Positions 52,600 to 64,000 of a DNA stretch of 64,000 nucleotides are shown here, in pieces. Each line of letters opens with the position of its first letter. The first letter of the stretch is position 1. Made by a program: the position numbers and the translations under genes. The notes under the pieces were generated by a model. The model was not told where the DNA came from. It ran no database searches and saw nothing but the letters and a program-made list of their open reading frames with translations. The DNA is from Symsagittifera roscoffensis. Lineage: Eukaryota; Xenacoelomorpha; Acoela; Convolutidae. Location of the stretch: positions 16,915,789 to 16,979,788 of the forward strand of contig NC_087062.1 in NCBI RefSeq assembly GCF_963678635.1. The letters run 5' to 3'.

Positions 52600-52970
52600 T
52601 TGACAAAAAATGCTTATCATACAATTTTCATTTATGAAAAAAATGCGTATCATACTTTTTCATACAATTTCATAGAGTAAAAGTGTATGTATGAAAATAG
52701 CAAAATAAGCATTTTTTTCATATATGAAATTGTATGACAAGCAATTTTTCCGTACTATGAAATTGTACGATAAGCATTTTTTCCATAAATGAAGTTTCGT
52801 GTTTCAACCGAAACACTAACCAAGGATTTTTTGTCATGAGAAAACCCAGAGTGTAACTGGTAGTTACCATGCAGATAAACTGCATTTGGTGGTTGTGAAA
52901 ATTTTATGATAAGCATTTTTCTGACCGAAATTAAATTTATGTTTTTGATTGTCAATATGCCCTCTATCAT
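52600..52970. repeat. Irregular tandem repeat of a GTATGA/AAGCATTTTTT phrase
   Basis: The phrase TGAAATTGTATGA followed by (C/T)AAGCATTTTTT(C/T)CAT recurs at least five times at uneven spacing, partly in inverted orientation at the left end. Single related phrases also occur at 40430-40500 and 53540-53600. The hAT MITE at 52984 interrupts the array. Confidence 0.65.
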
Positions 52971-52983
52971 AGATATACCTATT

Positions 52984-53429
52984 CAGGGGCGGATTTAGGG
53001 GGGGGGGCGGGGAGGGGCGGACGCCCCCCCCCCCCCCCTCAGGGATTCGACCCCCTGCCGACCCAAAGGGTCCCCCCTTTGATACTTTTTCAGAAATCCA
53101 TTTTTGGCCGACCGACCCTAAAATTTTTCTAAAGGCGCCTTCGGCGCCAATATATACTAACTTTGAGGGGGAGCGCGCGCCAAAAAAAACGCAATTTTTT
53201 TGTCAAAATTTTTCAAAAAGTGCCCAAAAACGGCTTTTTTGACTGTTTTTTTAAAAATTTGCCTGCGGCGCAGAAAATTTTGACAAAATAGGCGCAAAAC
53301 AGTGCTTTGGGAGAGCTCGAAAAATCAATTTGGTCGACCTAAACAAAAAAAAAAGGTCATCAAAATTTTGGAAAATTTTTCAAAAATCCGCCCCCCCCCC
53401 CCCTCGAGAAAATCCTAGATCGGCCCCTG
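52984..53429 (+). mobile_element. hAT-type MITE with intact 8-bp TSD
   Basis: 446 bases, CAGGGGCGGATTTAGG to CCTAGATCGGCCCCTG, flanked by exact 8-base duplications TACCTATT (52976-52983 and 53430-53437). Long G and C homopolymer runs near the two ends explain its larger size compared with the copy at 6371. Non-coding. Confidence 0.92.
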
Positions 53430-53696
53430 TACCTATTTAATTTTTTTTAAAGTTACCCAGACACGTTTTCTGGTGATTTTTGAAAAAAAAAATTTCTATG
53501 ACAAAATGACTATTTTATAATTTTCATAGATAATAATTGTATGATATGCCTTTTTTCCATAGACTTCATATATGAAACTGTATGACAAACATTTTTCTTC
53601 TATGGACGTCAACCCGGATTTCAAGGCGTATAATGACTCTGAGCAAGAAATGACATGATTGCACCAAATTTGATGAGAAAAAATGGGATCTTCTTA

Positions 53697-53890
53697 GCAA
53701 TCTTCCCCCCCCCCCCCCCCCACTATTGTATCTACTAAAGAACCTCAAACCCTGTAAATAAAAACAGCAAATTCGCACCAGAGCATTGCATGTAAGTTCG
53801 AATTTTGCTTCATTCTGATTAGTCGAAAGTTCGCTGCAAGTAATCTTCTTAACAATCCCCCCTTTCTTGAAAGGGGATTGTTATGAACTT
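53697..53890. mobile_element. MITE with CTTAACAATCCCCC termini, copy 2 (reverse)
   Basis: Approximately the reverse complement of 52299-52511: a C-run, ATCTACTAAAGAACCTC, TGTAAATAAAAAC, CTTCATTCTGATTAGTCGAAA, GCAAGTAATC, then CTTAACAATCCCCCCTTTC with the facing GAAAGGGGATTGTTA palindrome at the right end. Confidence 0.72.
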
Positions 53891-54029
53891 CCCAAAAATT
53901 AATGAGTTCGATGCATTCCCATGAAGTTTCTCCTCCTCTCGATTTATTCACCGATAGAGTAACTTCAAATAGACCACTTTATATCACAATCTAAAGTTTC
54001 CGGAAATCATTTCTCTATTCTCGTAGCAC

Positions 54030-54447
54030 TGGGAGGGTTCTTATGTTTGAGGAACTGAATGTTTGAAAAATTTCAAGTAATCAAAATCGCTAAGCGTTCC
54101 TATTGACTAAATGCTTTTCTCGCAAAACCGAAGTCAATATTAACGTAAAATGTATTAAGTCAGTTGAAAATAACCAAAAATATTACAAATTGCGGGTTAC
54201 AACCGCAATACTTGTCACATAAACATCAAGATTTATGAGTTCATAATCATAGGAATTTTTCAGATTTGAAAACTCATCTGCTTGTTATCTAATCGGTCAA
54301 TATTAACACTAATGGCCTGGATTTATGATTTTATTTTGAGGTTTTTGCGATTTACTTTGAGATTTTGAATACTCAATTCTGATTGGCTGAAATTAAGCTA
54401 AAATTATTTTCAAGCATTCGGTCCCTCAAGCATGAGGGACGCCAACA
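54030..54447 (-). mobile_element. MITE, ~10-bp-TSD family, copy 6 (diverged)
   Basis: B-to-A orientation, GGGAGGGTTCTTATGTTTG at the left and GCATGAGGGACGCC at the right. Interior landmarks (GCGGGTTACAACC, ACACTAATGGCCTGGATTTAT) are kept. More diverged than the copies at 3-10 kb. Flanks AGCACTG and AACAGTG are not a clean duplication. Confidence 0.82.
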
Positions 54448-54512
54448 GTGAACCGCTATTTGAATTATTTATCGTCTTTATTGTGGGGCTAGGTTTTTTA
54501 CCGGAGGCGGAA

Positions 54513-54858
54513 CAATAAGCAGAATGGTCTCAGTGCAGAATGGGTCCAGGAGCAGAAAGACAAAAAAATATTGACTTATATTAGTTTATACGTGCTAATT
54601 GATAAATCAATTATTAGAATTGTCAAAAACTACCAAAAAAACCAGTAACTTAGGCATGACTTGATTAATTTCATTAAGTTTTTTATTGCATCTTTTAAAA
54701 GTTCTTAATTAAGTTACTCAAATTATGCATAAAATGTTCATTGCTTTGGTGTGATTGACATTTCTGATAATTTGCTTACAGATTAGCTAATAAAAGTTGA
54801 TATTTTTCTGTTTTTCTGCTCTTGGACCCATTCTGCACTTAGACCATTCTGCTTATTG
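54513..54858. mobile_element. MITE with CAATAAGCAG inverted termini, copy b
   Basis: 346 bases; left CAATAAGCAGAATGGTCTCA, right ending AGACCATTCTGCTTATTG. Terminal repeats are about 55 bases and more regular than in copy a. Its right end abuts the next inverted-repeat element at 54862. Confidence 0.84.
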
Positions 54859-54861
54859 ACT

Positions 54862-55153
54862 GGTCACCTTTTTATCAGTTCGACCATTTATCAGACCGAC
54901 CTTTTATCAGACGGACTTTTTAGCAGACCACAATGCAATAATTCAATTAAGATAAATTTAAATTACTGGACGATTCTAAAAGGAAGCGGTTAGAACAAAC
55001 AAAACTATGCTGAGAAAACTGTAAAATCATTGTCTTCAACTACACTAAACGATGTCAATACATCGGTCAATCAAATTTGTTTATCGAGTCTGGTAAAAGG
55101 TCCATGTTATAACTTTTCTGGTAATAGGTCGATCTGGTAAAAGACCGGTCACC
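54862..55153. mobile_element. Short inverted-repeat element with (T)TTTATCAGA units
   Basis: The left end holds four successive variants of a ~16-base unit, GACC-TTTTATCAG (54865-54935). The right end holds three complementary variants, CTGGTAAAAGGTC (55081-55150). Outer ends are GGTCACC and its complement-like GGTCACC. The multi-unit, inverted arrangement suggests a small foldback element; boundaries are approximate. Confidence 0.55.
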
Positions 55154-56380
55154 CTATATTGTTTTCGAAGACATGATTTCAAAGACATGATATTGTTCTC
55201 CTAAATTATCAAAGTATTGTTACCATTCGAAATACATTGACGGAAGAAACCAAAGATAAGTGGTTACTAACTACCGAGAACCTTGAATCAAATTAAATTT
55301 TGATGAGCAGCACTCGGCCAGCGATTTGATGAAGGAAAAAGAAGCTGCCATCCACAAATGTGTACATCCGCACTTCAACCAAATGAAACCAATTGTTTGC
55401 AGCATCACTCAGAAACAACTTAACCTCAGGATAGGATCTGAATCTCGTGCTCAAACCAACGTTGAATCAAATCAACCCTTGTTTTTCAGCCAAATTCAAT
55501 AAAAGCTTTCAGGAAAGTTTTGAACAGTAAATTAAGATACAATTTCAAACCATTTCAGACCGATATTCCGCAAGTCTGGAAAAATTTCAGCAAAAATTAT
55601 GTTTCAAAATCAAGTTTCAGGTCATCAATGACCCAGCGAGAGAGTCATTGGAAAGCGATGGAAAAAAAGCGCCGCATTAATCCTCGTCTTCTTCAGACGA
55701 ACGTATCAACTCGAAACATAATCGGAGGATCTTATCCTAGATCATAACAACCCATTGAAAACCATCAAGCCAACTGACGATTCAAGTCCCTTCAAAACAA
55801 GCCCGCAAACTTTCTACCAAGTCAGAAAAGTCAACAGCATAAAAATGTGTTTTGATCACTATCTAGGACTCCAGGTTGCAGCAAAAAGCAGACTCAGTTT
55901 TTGGGTACTGCGATGCGTCTCGCCGTGAAAAAAGAGTTGGGCGTCATGTGATGTCCTCACCACGAGTTGGGAGCGGTGGGGTTTTTGACGCCCTCACTCA
56001 GAAGAAGAGTAATCAGGATTTTAAGAAAACGACAAGAACGAAAGAAAAAACAAATTTGATAGGTGAAATTGTTTTTTCAAACTTTTGCGATTCTAGCCAA
56101 AAACCTAAAGATTTACGTTCAGTTTTTCATTAATATGAATAATGAATTTCAAATGTTTTTGAAGCAGGGAAATAGCGTTACGACATAGAGTGCCACACAA
56201 CTGTTGAAGACATTTTTATGTGTTGTTAATGTTGAATTTTGAATGTGTCTAGGTCGGTATCTGCCAACGGAGTTAGCTTTTTTGCTCTAGCTTAACAACC
56301 AACCTCTCGATATTGCTGAAAGATTGAAAATCGCATTGTTAATTGTTTTTACCAGATCATTTGAAACGAATTTAACTTTC
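55154..56380. other. Intergenic, no supported gene
   Basis: Two short plus-strand frames (55520-55747, 75 codons; 55876-56133, 85 codons) show no recognisable domain. Composition between 55300 and 56000 is somewhat more balanced than the surroundings, so a decayed coding region is possible, but I cannot identify a parent. Confidence 0.4.
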
Positions 56381-56790
56381 TGGAACCTGATCTAAACTAC
56401 ATTTTATGATTGGATAAATTAAATGTTTTACCAATGTAAAGTATTTAATATTAACCAATCATGATCCATCTAACTAACAACCCACTTATTTGTAAGTGCT
56501 GAAGTTACTTGTAATTTCAGCACCAGAGAGATTTGAATTTAACTTAGAAATTAGTTGGACTCTCCCGAGCACTTCAGCAGCCGCAATAAACCAGTATACC
56601 CTAGATCTATTGAGCCTAGCAGAGACTAGTTAAACAACCTGAGACTAGATAGTATAAGAGTAAGATTAGGATCGGTATTAGACTAAGAAGTTGCACGAAT
56701 CTATCCGGCCGAAAATAAGATAGCGTGACGAGCAGACGGTGTACCCTATCCGAAATTACTCTATGAGTTATACACCCCAGACATAACTCA
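56381..56790 (+). repeat. 5' LTR of the second copy
   Basis: 410 bases, TGGAACCTGATC to ATAACTCA, with only a few differences from the LTRs of the full copy except in the last ~25 bases, where a cluster of changes (CACCCCAGACA) replaces the usual sequence. The next bases are TC and then TGGTGCGACCA, the start of the same primer site. Confidence 0.93.
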
Positions 56791-56804
56791 TCTGGTGCGA
56801 CCAC

Positions 56805-57929
56805 AATATTGATTTAATTGCACAAGCAAGAAAAAATTTTAGACCCCAAAATTCGAACGATGATACCGCTATCACAGAACAATCAGATTATGTTTGGGAC
56901 CCCGAATGGTCTCATCCCGCATTTATAAGCTTTCCACAATCAATCTCAAGTCAAGCAATAGGTACAATATCTTACATAAGAGATTATGTAAGAGTAATAC
57001 CATTAACAATTGATGCAACACCATTAAACTATAATACATTTTTACCCGATACACAAAATAATAGTTTAAACTCTACAGTCATACACAACGAAAACCTCAA
57101 TGGAACTAGGAATCTTACTCAACAAGATATACAGACACCATCACACTTCATAAATGAAGAAATTGTACACACAACAACTACACAACAAAGTATTTCACCA
57201 ATACGCCCGAATTTAACAACACCAAGAAATACAAATCCTTCACAAACACAGGTAACCTTACAATCAACCGTTAAACCTTCGGTTGCTCCAAAATATTCAC
57301 ATATGGATTACCAAACATATAGACCCATGACAATACCATCAAAAACACGCAAAACATTCACTAGAAACAACTTTGCAGACCATAATTATAATTATACACA
57401 TCCGTCAAAAACAAATTATCAACCACAAAGGAATTTTAATCAATATACAAAACCTCGAAACTGGGATAACCCAACGGCCCAATATAATTCCAAAAATTTT
57501 CAAACAAATCCTCCACAGGATCGCAGTGAAAATTACCCATTTTTTCAACAAAATAAAAATAAAAAACAAACATCTTATCAAATGGATTATTTATCCTCAG
57601 ATGATGATTTCTTACAACCAGATATATTTGCACCAAATACTCAAGAATATCGTAGACAAGGAATACAGAGAACACGTACAAATCATAGAAATTTTTCTCC
57701 ACAACCAATAGATGCACAACATCAACAACCAATTCAACAACAAAATCTAATTAATACACAATTTTTTCAACCAATTCAACAACAAAATCCAATGACTGCA
57801 CACTCGTATCAAGCATCACAAATGCAAAATGAAATACCACTCCCATATTATCTCCAACAACATGAAATAACAAGAAACCAACTTTCGAATTTTCTCAAAT
57901 GCCAAATGCAGCAGAATCATTACAAATGA
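56805..57929 (+). pseudogene. Gag fragment, second copy, first frame
   Basis: Open from the deletion junction (equivalent to codon 209 of the intact Gag-Pol) to a premature stop at 57927-57929. The stop follows the loss of one T in a TTTTT run at about 57888, in the segment equivalent to RNQLSNF. There is no authentic start codon, because the first 208 codons are deleted. Confidence 0.88.
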
Positions 57930-58783
57930 CAATGAATCCATACCTAATGGGTGGATCATCAATAACATCAAACAAACCTTTAATGGTTTTCACAGGAACA
58001 GACCCTGAATACTCTGTAGAAGATTATTTAAATGCAGTAACAGCAAACTTGATTTTAAACATTGGACCTGAACCAATTAATACGCCACTACATCAAAATT
58101 GGATACATCGACGCACAGCGTTAATACAAACAACCTTAGATGGCGCAGCCCAAAAATGGTTTTCAGTACTACCTCTAGAAATAAAATCAAACTGGAAAAG
58201 ATTTACACAAGAATTTTCAAAAATGTTTGACTCTGAAAGAAACAAACAACAACAAAGAGTTTTATGTAATGAAATTCGCAGATTACCAAACGAAACCATC
58301 AAGCAAATAGCAGTACGAATCGAAACACTAGTTCGAAAAGCATATTCACTAAATACAGACGACTATAAAAACACAAAGATGACAGAAATCTTAATGATGA
58401 CCTTAACACCACAATTAAGAAAAATAGCAATAAAAAAGAGAGCATCCCATCCTTCTTCAATTCGAGAACCCGATTTAGATTTTAGAAAACTAGTAGACAA
58501 ACTAGAACAAGCAGAAATCACGATGAAACTAGAAGAAACGGAAAATCTGAAATTACAATACGTTAACAAAATTGAAACGACTCCCACTAATATTAATAAT
58601 ATACAGGAATCAGAGACAGACCTCGTTGAAAAAATCACTGAAATACTTAATATTTACGAAAAGAACCCAAACTTTAAAGGCAAACCATCTTTCAAAAAAT
58701 GGTGTAATTATTGCCGACGATACGGACATAGTATTTCCGAATGTAGACAAAAACAGCACTCAAAAATACAAAGAACCAAATAA
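57899..58783 (+). pseudogene. Gag fragment, second copy, shifted frame
   Basis: Continues gag homology in the next frame: the helical gag domain and the CCHC knuckle (CNYCRRYGHSISEC) are intact. It ends prematurely because 17 bases are missing just after the knuckle (around 58757), giving a stop at 58781-58783. Confidence 0.88.
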
Positions 58784-61700
58784 ATCATTCTATCAATACA
58801 TGAAAAAAGATCAAAATTTACCGAACAAAACAGTTCACAGCAACAACAGTTCAGGAAAACCACTCCCGAACAATACAAATTATACAAGAAATCAATCCCC
58901 ATATAACTCAAGTTATAGAGGAAGATCACCAGAACGAAGAAACACGTATAATTCATCACAAAACCACTACAATAGACCAAATAGTCGAAATAACTACTCC
59001 AGATCAAATTCAAATACACAACGATTTGTTTCTAGATCTAATTCCCAATCAAGAAATAACTACTATCCAAACAACCAATCACGAAATTCATCATACAATA
59101 GGAATAGAAACTACTCCTATAATCGAAATAGAAGTTATTCAAACAACCGAAACCAGAATTACCCGAACAATCAATCAAGGAATAACTCATATAATAGATC
59201 GAACTATAACAGACCAAACAATAATTACCAAAACAGATCGCGAAATAATTCACAAAATCGACACCCAAGTTATAATAATCGTTATAGAAATTATTCCCAA
59301 TCACCACACCGGAATAATAATAACTATAATAACTCTAATAATCGCCACAGAAGTAGTACACCTAAACATCAAAGACAAATCAATCAAGTACAATCTAACC
59401 CAGAAACAACATCAGACCCTCCAGGTATTGATGACACAGTAACTGATACGTTACAACTCAATCAAATAAACTGTACATCATCAGATTCAGAAAGTGATAC
59501 TGAAAACACTCGTTCTATCAATATGATAAAAGTCGAAAATGACTATGAATCTGTCATATATGAACAACCCTTTCCATCACACATATATGAAAATCAATCA
59601 GAATTTCTTCAAAATCATTACACTACACCCATAAATTCCACACCAACAACGCAAGAAACAAACGAGATTAACACTACAGATCAAACCAGTAAAAATACCA
59701 AAACAAAATGCTTGAATACAAACCACATCTACCAAAATATACAAAAAGAACAACCCAAAGAAAAAATCTGGACAATACCATTTCTCTTAGAAAGCCCAAG
59801 AAACAAAGAATTTCAACCACCAGACCTTGAAATCGATTTTTTAATTGATTCAGGAGCAGAATCAAACATAATAAACATTCCCACATGGAATGAAATAAAA
59901 ACTTTACACCCAAAGCTAACACCTCTTGAAACCTCCAGCAAACTAGCAACAGCACAAGGATCAACATTGATAAACTACGGAAAAATCCAATTATTTCTCC
60001 TCCCTACCAGAACAATGGAACAAAGCAAAATTTTAAATAAGCCATTTAAACAAATATTCCATATCACTGATATTAAATATAATATCATTGGAATACCATT
60101 TATTTCGAAGTATATACCAACAATTAACATCCTAAATAGTAAAATATTAATCAAAGATAAATATACAAAAACAAAAGAAACATCCTTAACGTTTTTTCAA
60201 AGATTAAATAAACAACCACCATTTTTTTCAAAATTTTATCCGATATTTAACCAACAAAGAAAACACCTGAAACCACTATCAGGAAACATCTATAATTTTT
60301 CAATCAAACAAGTTCACCAATATGATAAAGACCAAAACAAACAAAAATTTTATATGTCAGATTTTGAATTCAAACCTATTCATAAATTTTTCAAAATCAC
60401 AATCTCTTCAATAAAATATTTGAAAAATTCGAATTCAGATATTATTTCCTTACATGTTTATAACAACACACCTTACCAAGTAACATTACCTTTAGGACTT
60501 TTAGGATATTGTGAAACCAACGCTACAATATCACCAATACACGAAAAAGCCTATCGCGTAAATAATATACTCCAATTACTAGATATTTGCCAATCTACAA
60601 TTCTTAATGAAGAATTATCTATAAATAACATAATAAGTAACGAAAACAGAAATACGGATTATTTCACAAAAACTCCATATTTCAAACCTACATTCAACAT
60701 AAGTAACTACACAGAGGACCAACAGAAATTTTTAACAATGTTTAATTTCCAACATTCACAAATAACACAAGACGAATTCGAAAAGTTAGCCAAACAGCTA
60801 ATTAAATATTCATCAGTCTATGCAACATCAAAATTCGATGTTGGCAAAATCAGTTCATCACTACATCTCCCATTAAAACCAGACGCAGTTTTCAAAAAAC
60901 AGAGAGCAAGTAAAGTACCAATTCACTTACATGATAAAGTAAACAGATTACTCGATATTTTAGAACAGTACAATATTATATCACCAGTTAATAAAGAAGA
61001 ACAACCAAAAGGCAACACATTCATCAACCCCGTTATCATTCTAGCTAAAGGAGAATCATTAAAAATCGTTCTCGACGCTAGATACCTCAATTCACTCATA
61101 GATGAATCAAAATGCAATTGGCCCATTGAACCAATACAAGTTATTTTAACAAAAATAAACGGCAAATACTTCACAACCGCCGATATGAATAGTGCATACA
61201 ATCAAATGCCACTAGATGAACAATCACGACGTTTAACACAATTTGTTATCGGAAACCAACAATATGAATTTAACCGCTTATTCTATGGAATATCCATAGG
61301 ACCAGCAGCATTTTCAGCTTTTATGAGCAAAATTTTTAGACCACTAATACTTAAGAAAAACGCAATCACTTATCTAGACGATGTTTTTATGCAATCACAA
61401 ACAAAAGACGAAATGTTCAATGTTTTAGAAAAATATCACCAAATACTTCAGAACGAAAATCTGAAGGCCGCCCCCGATAAATCACACTTCTTTTTGACAA
61501 GAGTTAAATTCTTAGGACATAATATAGAAAGAAAAACAATCACTCCATTGAAATCACGCATTGACGCTATTCAAAAACTTCAACCACCAACAAATAAAAA
61601 GAAAATCCAAGAATTCCTTGGAATGTTAAACTTTTTAAGTAAATATGTTTATAAAATGCAATTATATTTACGACCATTTTACAACATCCTTAGACAACAA

Positions 61701-64000
61701 AATAATTTTGAATGGAATACAGAACATCAAGCACGATTCGAAGAAATAAAGAAACTTTTAACTGAACAAATTTCAAACACAATTCCAGACCCTGATCAAC
61801 CATTTTATGCAATGTGCGATGCTTCGAACTTTGGCATCGGCGCAGCACTATTACAATCACATAATGGAACAAATAAAATGAACCTCATATCAGCAAATTC
61901 CCGATTATTCACTCAAGCAGAGCTACGACTCTCAACTCTAATGAGAGAATGTACAGCCATAATATATACACTGACAGAATATGAATTTCTGATACTTGGA
62001 TCACAACATCCCACAGTTTTATTCACAGACCACAAACCAATCATTTTTCTTTTCACACAGAAATCTAACCCAAACCACCGAGTTTACAGATTTCAACTAA
62101 TTCTAATGAAATTTCCAAACTTACATATAGTTTGGACTGCAGGAAAAAATCTTGCATTACCAGACACCTTAAGTCGAAATACACCACCTGAATTACTTAC
62201 ACGAAAAACAACAGTTGAAATACCCAAAAACATAAAATTCTACCTTGCAGAAAACGAAACATCACCCCGATTAGAATGCAAATATGCAGTTAAAACTGAT
62301 ATTGAACAATCACAAATAAATAATTTACAACATTTCCCACTTTATTTAGATTGTCAAAATAATCATTATGAAGTTGACCTACTTGGAACATCAACTTTTA
62401 AACCAATTCCATATTCCCAATGGATAAAAAACAACACCCAACAAAAACGAACAAAACAACACCAAACTAAAAAAGACCATTTTCCACTAATAGAAAAAGA
62501 AAATTTAACTGATAAAATAAATTTATCAGGACCACCAACAACCGATTCGAAATACACAATAAATCAAGTTTTTGATCTTCATGACCCATTAGATACAATA
62601 CCCTTATCTAAATTCGAAATTGGAAACATTTTTCTCCCTCCAACAGAAACGATTACAACTTCAACACTGAAACAATATCAAAATCTTGACCCGATAATTA
62701 GACAACTGAAATCATGGCACAAATATAAAACTAAACCTATCAAAGCAGATTCAACCATTCTAGGAAACAAAACACTCCTTCGATACTTTCGCAAATTTAA
62801 CAACACAACAATTAACGAAAATACAGACCTTTTAGAGTATAACCTGAATGAATCTACAGTTCCCTGTCTCCCTTTAAGTATGATTCTTATAGCTTTTAAT
62901 ATTTCACATACACAAAATATTAAAGGACACTCTGGATCAGAAAAAACATATTCAAATTTTATACAAAATTTTTACTTCCCAAATGCACCAATTTGGATAA
63001 AAATACTATGCAATGATTGTATAGTATGTCAACTAAATAAACCTTACCCAAATCAAAAACAAATAGCACAAAAACAAGACTTTAAAGGACAAAGTTTGTA
63101 CTTTAATCACCGTATCTCATTTGATACTAAAGGCCCGATTTCACCCTCATCAGAAGGAAACTCCTACATTATGGTAATTGTTGACGCATTCACACACTAT
63201 GTAGCACTTAACCCAGTACCACATTGTAATGCTTATTACGCATATACAACACTTTATGAACACTGGATAGCAAAATTTGGACTACCAGAAATTTTAGTCA
63301 CAGACAATGGTACAGAATTCATAAATAATGAAATAATAACACTATGTCATTTATACAACATTAAACACAAACCACGTACATCTCATGCACCTTGGACAAA
63401 CGGCTTAGTCGAAGGTATGAACCGTTCACTACAAGAATATCTTAGATGTATCATCAACGGAAATGATACAAAATATACCGAATGGTCAGCAGATGTAAAA
63501 TTATTTCCCTTAGCATATAACTCACAAATTACGACAACATTAGGAATGTCACCATACGAAATGGTTTTTAACCAAAAGCCACGCAAACCAATAATGTTTA
63601 CAGCAAATTCCCATAAAAACGCACAAGGTTATTGTCAACCAAATAAAGACTCAATTTGTTATAACCTACCTTTACATACACACGATGAAGATCATTTTCA
63701 TCACCCACAAATTCTTAAATTAGCCTCCGGTACACACACCGAATGGATTTTAAATAGAGATAAGAAACACAATGAAATTTACCAAAAAATAACGAAAAAG
63801 TTATTACAAAGACAAAACATAAATGAACAAATCAATTCACGTTTTACACCAGCTTCCGATTTAAAAATTGGAACATTTGTTCTCATACCTAATTTTAATA
63901 CTCAAAAAGGAATTTCTAAAAAATTACAACCCCTCCGAAAAGGACCCTACCAAATAATTGCAAGACCCACTGATGTCACATATAAAATTACCGACTCCAA
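58766..64000 (+). pseudogene. Gag C-terminus and Pol, second copy, open to the window end
   Basis: After the 17-base deletion the original frame is restored (1 + 17 = 18 bases lost in total) and stays open for more than 1,730 codons to the last base of the window. It contains the Asn/Arg-rich gag tail, protease LIDSGAES (about 59841), RT with TADMNSAYNQ and YLDD (about 61372), RNase H CDAS (about 61816), and integrase with FDTKG (about 63121), TDNGTEF (about 63301) and LVEGMN. Catalytic residues are intact, so Pol decay is limited to the gag frameshifts. Its first ATG is at 58800. Confidence 0.9.

Larger units (their letters stand above)
56381..64000 (+). mobile_element. Second copy of the 18.9-kb family, 5'-deleted, runs off the window
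   Basis: Plus-strand copy with its 5' LTR at 56381-56790. Right after the primer site it jumps to gag codon 209, so about 2.3 kb (leader, basic ORF and the gag N-terminus) is missing. From there it follows the full copy to the window end, within the integrase tail. By eye the sequences are about 95% identical, many changes being synonymous. It cannot make a normal Gag. Confidence 0.95.

Overview
This is AT-rich eukaryotic DNA, almost certainly from an invertebrate animal. Three things point there: a single-exon gene whose product combines a PAN/apple-like module with a GON-like domain (GON is known from animals), an animal-type repeat load (Ty3/gypsy LTR elements, a CR1/Jockey-like non-LTR relic, hAT-type and Mutator-like MITEs), and a retroelement primer site copied from a eukaryotic tRNA-Ser. 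I cannot name the species. Host genes are sparse: I support only the PAN/GON gene (6845-7780, minus) and, less firmly, a small single-pass membrane protein (35316-35663, minus). Most of the rest is mobile DNA in different states of decay.

Layout. 1-1350 is intergenic with a purine-rich tandem tract. 1361-6273 is repeat on repeat: a foldback element, a 1,871-bp-period tandem duplication, and several copies of a MITE with about 10-bp target duplications, two of which flank a spacer that has been flipped. 6371-6758 is an intact hAT-type MITE. 6845-10070 holds the PAN/GON gene and two decayed partial copies. 10221-10742 is another ~10-bp-TSD MITE. 11115-30684 is a three-layer nest: an old hAT MITE carrying a younger hAT MITE and then the centrepiece of the window.

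Centrepiece: a complete 18,933-bp Ty3/gypsy-group LTR retroelement on the minus strand (11711-30643). It has two 410-bp LTRs that look identical, a 4-bp target duplication (ATGG) and a recognisable empty site. In sense order it carries a 5' LTR, a primer site, a ~1.25-kb leader with repeated hairpins, a small very basic ORF, one fused 2,740-residue Gag-Pol, a 62-residue membrane ORF, a 378-codon Pro/Ser/Thr/Asn-rich frame with no methionine that overlaps the env start, a 779-residue envelope-like glycoprotein, a 601-residue protein of unknown function, a consensus splice donor just after that protein's stop codon, and the 3' LTR. The size, the extra ORFs and the methionine-less frame make it unusual. 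Relatives in the window form an age series: a second copy on the plus strand with a deleted 5' end (56381 to the window end), a solo LTR (50124-50500), and an old 5'-LTR-plus-leader fragment (32160-33700).

The right part (30.7-56.4 kb) contains a diverged direct duplication around the old LTR fragment, the candidate membrane-protein gene, a dead non-LTR reverse transcriptase (36620-37870), degenerate hAT MITEs, a heavily decayed Ty3/gypsy element with one clear LTR and a primer site (about 40690-46499), a small internally deleted Ty3/gypsy element with 210-bp LTRs and an unusually long tRNA-Ser match (47200-49539), and a cluster of short inverted-repeat elements between 50.9 and 55.2 kb. How the genes work together: the autonomous unit is the 18.9-kb element, whose Gag-Pol would supply capsid, protease, RT/RNase H and integrase and whose env-like product would give it the gene set of an errantivirus. 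Everything else is a passenger, relic or independent host locus.
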